This document shows, piece after piece, positions 17,008-25,270 of a stretch of 64,000 nt of DNA. How positions within the stretch are numbered: position 1 is the stretch's first letter; every line of letters begins with the position of its first letter. The stretch is taken from contig NZ_RCUV01000007.1 in NCBI RefSeq assembly GCF_003667545.1, positions 1 to 64,000 of the forward strand, given 5' to 3'. A model generated the notes under the pieces. The model had not been told where the DNA came from, searched no databases, and saw nothing but the letters and a program-made list of their open reading frames with translations. Made by a program: the position numbers and the translations under genes. This DNA is from Mycetocola manganoxydans (GTDB lineage: Bacteria > Actinomycetota > Actinomycetes > Actinomycetales > Microbacteriaceae).

Positions 17008-18536
17008 TGGCGGTCGGGAGAACCTGGTCCGTTGCGCTGCTCGGGCTCGAAGGATCACTCATCGAAGTCGAGGCGGACATCTCGGCACAACTGCCGCGGT
17101 TCGTGATCATCGGTCTCGCCGACAAGTCGCTCGGCGAGGCCGAGGGCCGGGTGCGGCAAGCCGCCACGAATTCCGGATGCCGTCTCTCCGGTCAACGGAT
17201 CACCGTCAACCTGTCGCCGGCGAGCCTTCCCAAGAACGGGTCGGGCTTCGACCTCGCCATCGCGCTCTCCTGTCTTGCAGCCGACGCAGTGGTCTCCAAC
17301 GACTCGATCGACAGGGTCGTCCACCTGGGTGAGCTGGGACTCGACGGACGTTTGCGGCCGACCCCCGGCATCCTTCCCGCTGTCCTTGCCGCGATGCGAG
17401 CCGGTCGTACGACCGTGATGGTGCCAGTGGGTAATGAGGACGAAGCGAGGCTTGTGCCCGGTATCCGGGTCGTCGGGGTTGCGTCGCTTCGCGAGGCCGC
17501 CATTTGGCACGGTGCTGATCTGGAACCGTATCCGGTCGAGCCGATCGTGCAGCCGGAACCGGTCGGCGTCACGGAACCCGAGCTGGACCTTGCCGAGGTA
17601 GTCGGCCAGAACGACGCGGTGCAGGCGCTTCTCGTCGCTGCGGCCGGGGGCCACCACCTGATGATGCTGGGGCCTCCCGGCGCGGGTAAGACGATGCTCG
17701 CAGCGCGGTTGCCCGGCATCCTTCCCGATCTGACGGTCGGGGAGGCGCTTGACGTCGCCTCGATCCGCTCACTCGGTGGAACGGGCGTGGGTCGCAGCCT
17801 CGCCGTGAGGCCCCCGTTCGAGAGCCCTCACCACACCGCGACAGCGGCGGCGATTCTCGGTGGGGGATCGAGAACGATCCGGCCGGGGGCGGCGGCGCGA
17901 GCCGCGCACGGCGTGTTGTTCCTCGATGAGGCCCCCGAGTTTCAGGCCAACGTCCTTGACGCACTCCGGCAGCCCCTCGAGTCAGGGAAGATCAGCATTC
18001 ATCGGGCGAACGCTGTCGCACACTTTCCGGGGCGCTTCCAGCTTGTCCTCGCCGCCAACCCCTGCCCGTGCGGTCAGTACGGCGCGAAGGAGAACACGTG
18101 CGTGTGCCCGCCGAATGCGATTCGGCGCTACCTCGGCCGGGTGTCAGGGCCGCTGATGGACCGGATCGACATTCAGCTCCGGGTGCGCCGGATCACCGCC
18201 GCTGAGCTGGCGGTTTCCGGGAGCAGTGAACGTCTCACCAGTACGAGGGCGCGGGAGGTCGTGGCCGCCGCGCGCATGAGAACCGCCGTGCGACTCGCGC
18301 ACACCCCGTGGACGACGAACGGGCAGGTGCCCGGGCCATGGTTGCGATCCGGGGATCGGAAACTCCCTCGGGACGTGACCGCTCCGCTGGATCGCGCCCT
18401 GGAGCGGGGCAGCATCACCATGCGCGGATACGACCGCGTGTTGCGAGTCGCCTGGACGCTCACCGACCTCGATGGGACCGAACGCCCGGATTCGGCCCAG
18501 ATCGGACGCGCTCTGTTCCTCAGGAAGGGGATCTGA
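17007..18536 (+). CDS. comM: ComM/YifB family Mg-chelatase-like AAA+ ATPase
   Basis: The 509-residue protein has the N-terminal ChlI-like domain (LPRFVIIGLADKSLGEAEGRVRQA), the AAA+ core with Walker A GPPGAGKT (K228), Walker B VLFLDEAPEF, a zinc-like cluster CPCGQYGAKENTCVCPP, and the C-terminal Mg-chelatase domain. In naturally competent bacteria ComM is a branch-migration helicase that promotes integration of imported DNA. The linkage yraN-comM-dprA supports a role in DNA uptake or recombination. It starts within the yraN stop and is followed by dprA after one base. Confidence 0.93.
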   Translation: MAVGRTWSVALLGLEGSLIEVEADISAQLPRFVIIGLADKSLGEAEGRVRQAATNSGCRLSGQRITVNLSPASLPKNGSGFDLAIALSCLAADAVVSNDSIDRVVHLGELGLDGRLRPTPGILPAVLAAMRAGRTTVMVPVGNEDEARLVPGIRVVGVASLREAAIWHGADLEPYPVEPIVQPEPVGVTEPELDLAEVVGQNDAVQALLVAAAGGHHLMMLGPPGAGKTMLAARLPGILPDLTVGEALDVASIRSLGGTGVGRSLAVRPPFESPHHTATAAAILGGGSRTIRPGAAARAAHGVLFLDEAPEFQANVLDALRQPLESGKISIHRANAVAHFPGRFQLVLAANPCPCGQYGAKENTCVCPPNAIRRYLGRVSGPLMDRIDIQLRVRRITAAELAVSGSSERLTSTRAREVVAAARMRTAVRLAHTPWTTNGQVPGPWLRSGDRKLPRDVTAPLDRALERGSITMRGYDRVLRVAWTLTDLDGTERPDSAQIGRALFLRKGI

Positions 18537-18537
18537 C

Positions 18538-19764
18538 ATGACACTTTTCGGACTGGACAGGCGAGAGGTCGAGACGGCGCTCACCCGACTCGGTGTGGAG
18601 TCAGACGACGGCACCACCGCCGAGCTGTTCGCCCGTGCTGCGTGGAGCGGCATCGCTGAGCCGGGCGACAGCATGGCGGGATTCCTCGTCTCGCACGTGG
18701 GAGCATCCGGCGCCCTGACCATGCTCATCGATCACTGGTCCACTGCCCGGATTCTGGATGCCGTCGCCAACGGCATCGCGGGGAGCGATCTGCAGGCTGT
18801 CGCCAGCCAGGTGGAGAACGCCACGGCTCGGTGGCGGCCGCGGCTCGACTCCCGATCGGCACTGCAGCAACTGTCCCTCGCCGCCGCATGCCACGCGACA
18901 CTTCTCACGCCGGGGAACCCCGCGTGGCCCGATCGGATCGATGACCTCGGGCTGCACACGCCCCTCGCCCTGTGGGTGCGGGGAAACCCGGCTGCGCTCC
19001 GGTCGACGTCGAGGTCCCTCGCTTTGGTCGGTGCTCGTGCGGCGACCGGTTACGGCGAGCACGTCGCGACAGAGGCCGCGAGCGGACTCGCCAGTCGCGG
19101 GTTCACGGTCGTGTCGGGCGCCGCCTACGGGATCGACGGCATGGCGCACCGGGCAGCACTCGCAACGCAGGGCACGACGGTCGCATTTCTCGCCGGCGGC
19201 GTCGATCGGCCCTATCCGAGCGGGCATTCCGTTCTGATCGGGAGGATCATCGAGACAGGCGCGGTCGTCTCCGAGATTCCGTGTGGTGGCGCGCCATCGA
19301 AATGGCGCTTCCTGCAACGGAATCGGTTAATTGCAGCGGTCAGTGAAGCGACCGTCGTTCTCGAGGCCGGCTGGAGGTCTGGATCCCTCAACACCGCCGG
19401 ACACGCTGCTGCGCTCGGCCGCCCGCTCGGGGCCGTCCCCGGGCCGGTGACGAGCGCCGCGTCGGCCGGATGCCATCGGCTGATTCGCGAGTACGGCGCC
19501 GTCTGCGTTACGACGGTCGACGAGATGGTCGAACTCGTGGGTGACAGTGTTCCCGGAGCGGAGCCGGGAGGGGGAGGCCGCAGCTCAGACGAGATCCGTG
19601 TGCTCGACGCTCTCAGCGTCCGCTCGGTCCGCACCCCCGAAGACGTCGCCGTGCGAACCGGGCTCCCCGTCGACACCGTTCACTCCGCACTGGGAATTCT
19701 CGAACTCGACGCACGTGTCGCCGAACGCCCAGGCGGCTGGGTATACCTGCCCCAGGCACGCTGA
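18538..19764 (+). CDS. dprA: DNA-processing protein DprA
   Basis: DprA binds incoming single-stranded DNA and loads RecA. The 408-residue protein has an N-terminal helical part, the Rossmann core from about residue 160 (LALVGARAATGYGEHVATE, VVSGAAYGIDGMAHRAAL, FLAGGVDRPYPSGH, KWRFLQRNRLIAA), and a C-terminal winged-helix-like segment. ATG 18538 follows AGGAAGGGG and is one base after the comM stop. DprA is also present in non-competent species, so competence is not proven. Confidence 0.95.
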   Translation: MTLFGLDRREVETALTRLGVESDDGTTAELFARAAWSGIAEPGDSMAGFLVSHVGASGALTMLIDHWSTARILDAVANGIAGSDLQAVASQVENATARWRPRLDSRSALQQLSLAAACHATLLTPGNPAWPDRIDDLGLHTPLALWVRGNPAALRSTSRSLALVGARAATGYGEHVATEAASGLASRGFTVVSGAAYGIDGMAHRAALATQGTTVAFLAGGVDRPYPSGHSVLIGRIIETGAVVSEIPCGGAPSKWRFLQRNRLIAAVSEATVVLEAGWRSGSLNTAGHAAALGRPLGAVPGPVTSAASAGCHRLIREYGAVCVTTVDEMVELVGDSVPGAEPGGGGRSSDEIRVLDALSVRSVRTPEDVAVRTGLPVDTVHSALGILELDARVAERPGGWVYLPQAR

Positions 19765-19794
19765 CCCGGGCACACGTCGGAGGAGGGAGAGCCG

Positions 19795-19800
19795 TAGAGT
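19795..19800 (+). promoter_or_regulatory. -10 hexamer of a leaderless promoter
   Basis: TAGAGT is followed by seven bases and the ATG at 19808. No Shine-Dalgarno occurs in between. Confidence 0.5.
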
Positions 19801-19807
19801 CGAACGC

Positions 19808-20461
19808 ATGGCCCTCATCTATAACGCTGACATTCGTCCCTCCAAGCTCGAGCTGGTGCAGGCGTGGGCGCCGACTCAGTCGTGGTTCCCCCGCGACGGA
19901 GACGATGCCCTCAGCAACGTGGGCGCCTACCGCTTCGACGACCCGGCGGGCGAGGTTGGGATCGAAACCCTGCTCCTGTCTCTGGCCAATGGCACCGTGA
20001 TCCAGATCCCCCTCACCTATCGGGGCGCGCCACTCGAGGGCGCGGAGAAGCACCTCATCACAACCATGGAGCATTCGGTCCTTGGCGACCGGTGGGTGTA
20101 CGACGGTGTCGGAGATCCGGTCTACGTCGCCGCGACGGCCAACGCCGCTCTCACCGGCGGGTCACAGGCAGAGCTCCTCGTTTCAGCCGATGGGTCGGAC
20201 TCCGTCGTGCGCCGCGAACCGACCGTGTTCGTTGCGGGAAGCGGCACCGAAGCATCCGCCGGGACTTCACCGCCCGCTGCGACCGTCGTCGTGCGCAATA
20301 AGGGTGGCGTGACTCTCGCCGAAATGGGCGAGATCCGGCTCGCGATCGCCCGGGTGGTCTCAGGGTCAGCGCTCGCCGCGTTCACGGATGCTGAGACGCT
20401 TGCTGGAACGTGGGCCGCCCAGGACGCCGCCGTGCCGCTCGTCGCCGTCTGGCGCGGATAA
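19808..20461 (+). CDS. maltokinase N-terminal cap-like protein
   Basis: The 217-residue protein resembles the stand-alone actinobacterial proteins related to the N-terminal cap of maltokinase (CG0192-type). Landmarks are YRFDDPAGEVGIETLLL, IQIPLTYRGAPLEG and TTMEHSVLGDRWVYDG. In maltokinase this cap precedes the kinase lobe. Here no kinase catalytic domain follows, so it cannot itself phosphorylate maltose. Its role is unknown; it may relate to alpha-glucan or maltose-1-phosphate metabolism, for which glgE lies 18 kb away. It has its own leaderless-type promoter. Confidence 0.72.
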   Translation: MALIYNADIRPSKLELVQAWAPTQSWFPRDGDDALSNVGAYRFDDPAGEVGIETLLLSLANGTVIQIPLTYRGAPLEGAEKHLITTMEHSVLGDRWVYDGVGDPVYVAATANAALTGGSQAELLVSADGSDSVVRREPTVFVAGSGTEASAGTSPPAATVVVRNKGGVTLAEMGEIRLAIARVVSGSALAAFTDAETLAGTWAAQDAAVPLVAVWRG

Positions 20462-20470
20462 CTCCACGCG

Positions 20471-21355
20471 TCACTGCGACAACACGCCGGTCAGGAAGTC
20501 GACCTGATCCCTGAGCAGCCGGTCGCGGGTATCGGGGGAGTAGACCTCAAAGTGCGAGACCGGATAGGTGACCTGCCGACCGCGAGGAGCACGCGCGGCC
20601 AATTCGCTCACGAGCTCGACCGGGGCTTCCTGGTCGCCCGCCGCGGCGCACACCAGGAGCGGAGCATGAACGAAGGGGGCCGAGTCGGCCGGGTGGTACC
20701 TCATCATTGAGAACAGCACGCGGGGAGCAGCCTGATTTCGCCAGGTGGGGCTGTCGAGGCTCGCGATGGTCTGCTCGGCGGCATCGGAAGCCATCACGGC
20801 AATCGTGTCTCTCGGGCCGACCGCTGGAATGTATGCGGGTGGCCGGCCGAGCATTCCGCGCAGGCGGTCACGGGTCATCGCGAGGAGCAGACGCCTGGTG
20901 GTGCGGGAGCTGCGGCCGCGGACGGTGCGGGGGAAACCGTTGAAGGGAACCTGCGCGATCACAGCGGCGACGTCGAAACGGCAGGCAGAGGCAACGACCG
21001 CGTGACCGCCGCCCAGTGATGTTCCCCACAGCACGATTCGAGACGAATCAAGCCGCGGGTCGGCTCCGACGTAATCCATCGCAGAGCGGATGTCTGCCAG
21101 CTGGCCGGCGATGTCGATCACCTGGCGCGGCGTTCCATCGCTGATACCGAAGGAACGATAGTCGAAGGTCAGAACCGCGAGACCGGCATCGACGAAGGCC
21201 TGGGCGGCGGCCCGGATCGAGGGAGTGTCCTGGGTCCCCGAGAAACCGGTGCACAGGATCACCGCGGGGAGAGGATTCCTCTCCTGCGGGAGCAGGAGCC
21301 TTCCGCGGATCGTGGTGTCCGACGTCGCAAAACGGATGTTCTCCTCGACCGGCAT
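20471..21355 (-). CDS. alpha/beta hydrolase
   Basis: The 294-residue protein is an alpha/beta hydrolase of the dienelactone hydrolase/X-Pro-dipeptidase-like type. The oxyanion region is VILCTGFSGTQ. The nucleophile is S113 in the elbow GTSLGG, the acid is probably in AAAGDQEAP, and the catalytic His is in PVSHFEVY. The ATG at 21355 is chosen because the operator palindrome at 21394-21411 and the promoter lie just upstream; the open frame continues but would run through them. It is divergent from the tetR gene and likely repressed by its product. Substrate unknown; an ester or lactone xenobiotic is plausible. Confidence 0.82.
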   Translation of the reverse strand: MPVEENIRFATSDTTIRGRLLLPQERNPLPAVILCTGFSGTQDTPSIRAAAQAFVDAGLAVLTFDYRSFGISDGTPRQVIDIAGQLADIRSAMDYVGADPRLDSSRIVLWGTSLGGGHAVVASACRFDVAAVIAQVPFNGFPRTVRGRSSRTTRRLLLAMTRDRLRGMLGRPPAYIPAVGPRDTIAVMASDAAEQTIASLDSPTWRNQAAPRVLFSMMRYHPADSAPFVHAPLLVCAAAGDQEAPVELVSELAARAPRGRQVTYPVSHFEVYSPDTRDRLLRDQVDFLTGVLSQ

Positions 21356-21393
21356 TGAGGCCCTCCCGTCGCAGCTCCTCCGGCTACGCTGCG

Positions 21394-21411
21394 CCATACG
21401 GTACCGTATGG
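21394..21411. promoter_or_regulatory. TetR-type operator O1 (perfect 18-bp palindrome)
   Basis: CCATACGGTACCGTATGG reads the same on both strands. It lies 39 bases upstream of the hydrolase start and 65 bases upstream of tetR. Related palindromes occur in front of tetR and of the DoxX-like gene. Confidence 0.8.
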
Positions 21412-21450
21412 TCTTCGCTCGAGCCACCCCTCCTGCAGGGCTTCGAGGTG

Positions 21451-21468
21451 CCGTACTGAATGGTACGG
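21451..21468. promoter_or_regulatory. TetR-type operator O2 over the tetR promoter
   Basis: CCGTAC-N6-GTACGG is an inverted repeat ending one base inside the TACGGT hexamer (21464-21469), which stands six bases before the tetR ATG. A regulator bound here would cover the -10 of a leaderless promoter, giving autorepression. Confidence 0.7.
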
Positions 21469-21475
21469 TTCCCCC

Positions 21476-22045
21476 ATGACTGAAGCGCGGAACCGGTGGC
21501 TGGACGAAGGAATCAGGGTGCTCGCCGAGGAAGGTGCTTCGGGCGTCCGAATCGATCGAATCGCTGCGCGCCTCGGGCTGTCCAAGGGGTCGTTCCACCA
21601 TCATTTCGCTGGCGCCGCCGGTTACAAGCGTGCCCTGCTCGAGCACTTCGAACAGATGTCGACCGAGATGCTCGACGAGGCAATCGCCGGAGCGGGGGAC
21701 GCGGGAGTGCACGCAGTTCTCGACCGACTCACGCGCATGGTGGGACCCGGATCCGGCAGCCACTATCGCCCCGAACTGGAAGTGGCTGTTCGCGCCTGGG
21801 CCACCTCCGACGAGGACGTGCGTGCGGTGCAGGGGCGGATCGACGAGGCGCGGGTCGCGGCGCTTTCACGGGTATGGCGTCCGTACGTCGGAACGGACGC
21901 GGATGCCAGGACAGCCGCGTTGCTCCCGTATCTCGTCTCCGTCGGGGCTGCTGTCGTCTCACCGCCGGTGAGCGCAACCGAGTTGCAGCGGGTCTACGAG
22001 ATCCTTCTCCGCCTCGTGCCCGAGGGGAAACCAGCTCGAAGCTAG
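21476..22045 (+). CDS. TetR family transcriptional regulator
   Basis: The 189-residue protein has an N-terminal TetR helix-turn-helix (residues about 20-48, with RIDRIAARLGLSKGSFHHHF) followed by a helical ligand-binding half. It sits between the divergent alpha/beta hydrolase and a DoxX-like membrane protein. Matching palindromes lie in front of all three genes, so it probably represses them together and is released by a small ligand. The start codon follows TACGGT by six bases, suggesting a leaderless mRNA. Confidence 0.9.
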   Translation: MTEARNRWLDEGIRVLAEEGASGVRIDRIAARLGLSKGSFHHHFAGAAGYKRALLEHFEQMSTEMLDEAIAGAGDAGVHAVLDRLTRMVGPGSGSHYRPELEVAVRAWATSDEDVRAVQGRIDEARVAALSRVWRPYVGTDADARTAALLPYLVSVGAAVVSPPVSATELQRVYEILLRLVPEGKPARS

Positions 22046-22073
22046 ATCCGGTCGTCTGGGCTCTTGCTCGCTT

Positions 22074-22096
22074 CCATACCATCCGGTATGGTATGG
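22074..22096. promoter_or_regulatory. TetR-type operator O3 before the DoxX-like gene
   Basis: CCATACCAT (22074-22082) is the reverse complement of ATGGTATGG (22088-22096), giving 9-bp arms about a 5-base centre. It shares the CCATAC...GTATGG arms with operator O1. It lies 21 bases upstream of the ATG at 22117. Confidence 0.75.
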
Positions 22097-22116
22097 GCAT
22101 CGACCGAGGAATCGAC

Positions 22117-22482
22117 ATGACCGCTGCTCTTCTTCCGGAGCCCGCCTGGCCCCTGGTGCTGCTCGCGCTCATTCAGATCGTCGACGGAATCCTGTCGCTC
22201 CGCCCCGTCTCGTTCGTGGCGAAATGCTGGGAGGACGTCGGCTGGCCGCGCAGTCTCTGGTGGGTGATGTCGCCGATCAAGTTCGCCGCCGCAGCCGGCC
22301 TCCTCGCCGGCATCTGGATCCCGTACCTGGGTGCGGTGACCTGCATCGCACTCGTTCTCTATTTCATCGTTGCGATCTCGATGCACATCCGGGCGCGGGA
22401 TTTCGGCAGGAATCTGTTCCTGAACGCGAGCGGCATGCTCCTTCTCTGCACGGCGACTCTCATCTTTTGCTTCCTGGTCTGA
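22117..22482 (+). CDS. DoxX-like small membrane protein
   Basis: The 121-residue product has four predicted membrane helices (about residues 10-30, 48-70, 72-92, 102-120) with LLALIQIVDGILSLRP and SPIKFAAAAGLLAGIW, resembling the DoxX-like family. Members are associated with redox or quinone-linked processes, but the function of this one is unknown. The ATG at 22117 follows a GAGGA site by six bases. Operator O3 upstream places it in the tetR regulon, presumably in the same detoxification response as the hydrolase. Confidence 0.7.
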   Translation: MTAALLPEPAWPLVLLALIQIVDGILSLRPVSFVAKCWEDVGWPRSLWWVMSPIKFAAAAGLLAGIWIPYLGAVTCIALVLYFIVAISMHIRARDFGRNLFLNASGMLLLCTATLIFCFLV

Positions 22483-22519
22483 CCATGTGCGGGTGAGTCT
22501 GCGGCGCGACACCGAGCGG

Positions 22520-23449
22520 ATGCTGGATTGTGGAGGAGTGAAGATTCTCCTGGCTGTTGCGCGTTACATCGACCACGTGTCGGTCGAGCGTCAGTATTCC
22601 GCTGCAACCAGTCGTGCGTACGAATCGGATCTCGCGGCTTTCACCGCCTTCGCCTCGGATCGAGGAGTTGAGGACGTCGGCGCTGTCGACCTTGAACTAT
22701 TGAGGGACTGGCTGTGGAAGTCAGCGCAAGCAGGACTCGGGCACGCCACGATCTCGAGACGTTCGGCCTCGGCACGTGGCTGGTCGGCGTGGCTGGCCAG
22801 GAACGGTCACATCCCAGTCGACGTTGCCGCCCGGCTGCGCTCCCCGAAGACCGCGCGGTCCCTTCCGCACGTGGTCCAGCGCCCCCACATGGATGGGCTC
22901 CTCGACGCGCTTGCGGAAAAGGCGGGGAGCGGGGATCCAGTCGCGATGCGGGATTCGGCGCTCATCGAGCTCCTGTATGCCAGCGGCCTGAGGGTGTCTG
23001 AGCTGTGCGGACTCGACGTGGATGACGTCGACCTCGACCGCCTCACCGTCCGCGTCCTCGGCAAGGGATCAAAAGAGAGGGTCGTGCCGTTCGGGGTTCC
23101 GGCGCATTCCGCGCTCGTCGACTACCTCCGCAACGCCCGCCCCGTTCTCCTTTCCCGCACGCCCACGCCGCCACCAGCGGTCTTTCTCGGTGCGCGCGGC
23201 GCCCGCCTGAATCCCCGCAGCCTCTACAACGTCGTCAGCAGAGTCCTCGCCTCGGTCCCCGGCGGATCGCCGGCTGGCCCGCACGCGCTGAGGCACACCG
23301 CTGCGACACACCTTCTCGATGGCGGAGCGGACCTTCGGGCTGTCCAGGAGCTTCTCGGGCACGCGTCGCTCGGGACTACCCAGATCTACACCCACGTGTC
23401 GATGGAGCGGCTGAAGGAGAGTTACCGAACCGCGCACCCCCGGGCGTAG
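22520..23449 (+). CDS. xerC: tyrosine recombinase XerC
   Basis: XerC with XerD resolves chromosome dimers at dif near FtsK. The 309-residue protein (numbered from ATG 22520) has the SAM-like N-terminal DNA-binding domain and a complete catalytic set: R158 in ASGLRVSEL, K182 in GKGSKERV, H255 and R258 in HALRHTAATHLL, H281 in LLGHASLG, and nucleophile Y290 in TQIYTHVS. Start choice is uncertain: GTG at 22487, ATG 22520 and GTG 22538 are all possible. No excisionase or integrase partner is nearby, so a housekeeping role fits better than phage integration. It converges on the M23 peptidase gene. Confidence 0.92.
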   Translation: MLDCGGVKILLAVARYIDHVSVERQYSAATSRAYESDLAAFTAFASDRGVEDVGAVDLELLRDWLWKSAQAGLGHATISRRSASARGWSAWLARNGHIPVDVAARLRSPKTARSLPHVVQRPHMDGLLDALAEKAGSGDPVAMRDSALIELLYASGLRVSELCGLDVDDVDLDRLTVRVLGKGSKERVVPFGVPAHSALVDYLRNARPVLLSRTPTPPPAVFLGARGARLNPRSLYNVVSRVLASVPGGSPAGPHALRHTAATHLLDGGADLRAVQELLGHASLGTTQIYTHVSMERLKESYRTAHPRA

Positions 23450-23455
23450 CCGCCG

Positions 23456-23989
23456 TCACCGACCGAGCGGCAGTAGCACCGCTCGCTGCACAGAAGTGAG
23501 CAGCGCGAGAGGATTCACGTACTCGCCGTGAAGCCGAACCCCGAAGTGCACGCACCTCTCGTCACAGTGCCCACCGGATCCGACGACGCCGACACGATCG
23601 CCCGCGAGGACCACGTCTCCCGCTGCGACCGTCGCTGCGACCGGTTCGATGCTCGACACCAGCCCACCGTCGTGTCTCACCGACAGCACCGGACGGTCGA
23701 CGACGATTCCCGAAAACGAGACGACGCCGTCCGCGGCGGCGACAACCGCTCCGCCGGTGACCGCAGGGACATCGATGCCCCGGTGACCCGCCGAATAGGG
23801 AGTGGGGGGAGCTTCGAAGGGCCGCAGAAGCTGGTGAGGAGGGGGAGTCGGCCACTCCCACGGCGAAGGCTCCACTCGGGGCGGGGGCGCCGCCTTCTCG
23901 CCGGCAGCGGGAGCAGGGCCACCCAGCACGAGAACAGCCACAGCGACCAACGTGACGGCGACGTGCACCGTGCCAGACGGCATCCTCAT
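23456..23989 (-). CDS. secreted M23-type peptidase homologue
   Basis: The 177-residue protein begins with a signal peptide (hydrophobic VAVTLVAVAVLVLGGPAPAA, cleavage after about residue 29), then a Pro-rich linker and an M23/LytM domain. The first zinc motif is present as GHRGIDVP. In the second motif the usual His-x-His is Cys-Val-His (RCVHFGVRLHG). A Cys here is also seen in some short actinobacterial homologues, which may act as activators rather than peptidases. The start is ATG 23989 or 23983. It is convergent with xerC and divergent from rpsB. Confidence 0.85.
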   Translation of the reverse strand: MRMPSGTVHVAVTLVAVAVLVLGGPAPAAGEKAAPPPRVEPSPWEWPTPPPHQLLRPFEAPPTPYSAGHRGIDVPAVTGGAVVAAADGVVSFSGIVVDRPVLSVRHDGGLVSSIEPVAATVAAGDVVLAGDRVGVVGSGGHCDERCVHFGVRLHGEYVNPLALLTSVQRAVLLPLGR

Positions 23990-24100
23990 GGAGGACGATT
24001 CTTGCCCCCTCCTGCTGGCCCCACCGACTGCTCGGGAACCAGTGGAGAACGACATGGACGGATGCCGCGGGGGAGGAGTGGGACGCGCCCCTCGTTCCTG

Positions 24101-24290
24101 TATGCTGAAGGAAGCATCCCGCGTGTCGGGATGACTACGCGTGCCCATTCGGCCAACACACCCACTCGGTCCTTTCTCTTCGGAGCAGGGCGGATGTGCG
24201 CCGGGCACCAGGACCAGAGGCCATTCGGCTCCCTGGAAAAACCGATCGACGCCTGCCCGGAACGGGCGCGTCAGAACAGGAGAACGGCTC
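24101..24290 (+). promoter_or_regulatory. rpsB promoter and leader
   Basis: TATGCT at 24101-24106 is a likely -10. A short hairpin, ATCCCG (24116-24121) with CGGGAT (24127-24132), lies at the expected 5' end of the leader. Another stem, GCCC/GGGC, lies near 24255-24267. The long leader of about 180 bases ends with AGGAGAA before the ATG and could mediate S2 autoregulation, which is known for rpsB-tsf in other bacteria. Confidence 0.4.
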
Positions 24291-25247
24291 ATGGCCGTCG
24301 TAACCATCCGCCAGCTGCTCGACAGCGGCGTGCACTTCGGGCACCAGACCCGCCGTTGGAACCCGAAGATGAAGCGCTTCATCTTCACGGAGCGTTCCGG
24401 CATCTACATCATCGACCTTCAGCAGTCGCTTGGCTTCATTGACAAGGCATACGACTTCGTCAAGGAGACCGTCGCCCACGGTGGCACCGTTCTCTTCGTC
24501 GGAACGAAGAAGCAGGCACAGGAAGCGATCGCCGAGCAGGCGACCCGCGTCGGCCAGCCCTACGTCAACCAGCGCTGGCTCGGTGGACTTCTCACCAACT
24601 TCCAGACGGTGTCGAAGCGTCTCGCTCGCATGAAGGAGCTCGAGGAGCTCGACTTCGAGGACGCCTCGAAGTCAGGCTTCACCAAGAAGGAACTTCTCAT
24701 CAAGAAGCGCGAGCTCGACAAGCTTCACAAGTCGCTCGGCGGAATCCGCAACCTCACCAAGACGCCTTCGGCTCTCTGGGTTGTCGACACCAAGAAGGAG
24801 CACCTCGCGATTGACGAGGCGCGCAAGCTTGGCATTCCCGTCATCGGCATCCTCGACACCAACTGCGACCCCGACGAAGTCACCTACCCGATCCCGGGCA
24901 ACGACGACGCCATCCGGTCGGTCGGCCTGCTTACCCGCATCATCGCGGACGCAGCTGCTGAGGGCCTGATCCAGCGCCACCAGAAGCCCGAAGAGGGCGC
25001 CGCTCCTGTCGAGCCGCTCGCCGCATGGGAAGCTGAGCTTCTCGGTGCCGAGGCCGACAAGACCGAGGCTGCCGAAGCACCTGTCGAGCAGAACGACGCC
25101 GACGCTGAGGTTGCAGAGAAGAACGCAGCCAAGGGCGAAGACGCACCCGTCGAGACCGTCGCCGTTGAAAGCGACGAGAAGACCGAAGAGCGCCTCGAAG
25201 CTGAAGCGACCGACGCTGAGAAGCAGCCGGCCGCCGACAACAACTAA
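24291..25247 (+). CDS. rpsB: 30S ribosomal protein S2
   Basis: The 318-residue protein is S2. The core carries [39 protein letters not shown] and [17 protein letters not shown], and ends near residue 235. A C-terminal Ala/Glu-rich acidic tail of about 80 residues follows, longer than the usual 230-260-residue protein. The ATG at 24291 follows AGGAGAA by a proper spacing; the frame open to 24141 is leader. tsf follows after 23 bases, the usual rpsB-tsf operon. Confidence 0.97.
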   Translation: MAVVTIRQLLDSGVHFGHQTRRWNPKMKRFIFTERSGIYIIDLQQSLGFIDKAYDFVKETVAHGGTVLFVGTKKQAQEAIAEQATRVGQPYVNQRWLGGLLTNFQTVSKRLARMKELEELDFEDASKSGFTKKELLIKKRELDKLHKSLGGIRNLTKTPSALWVVDTKKEHLAIDEARKLGIPVIGILDTNCDPDEVTYPIPGNDDAIRSVGLLTRIIADAAAEGLIQRHQKPEEGAAPVEPLAAWEAELLGAEADKTEAAEAPVEQNDADAEVAEKNAAKGEDAPVETVAVESDEKTEERLEAEATDAEKQPAADNN

Positions 25248-25270
25248 CCCGAACGAGGAGTGCAATAACT

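Noticed and set aside
22520-23449. Tyrosine recombinase considered as a phage or island integrase
   Set aside because: Size and motifs fit housekeeping XerC, and no excisionase, att repeat or cargo genes lie beside it.
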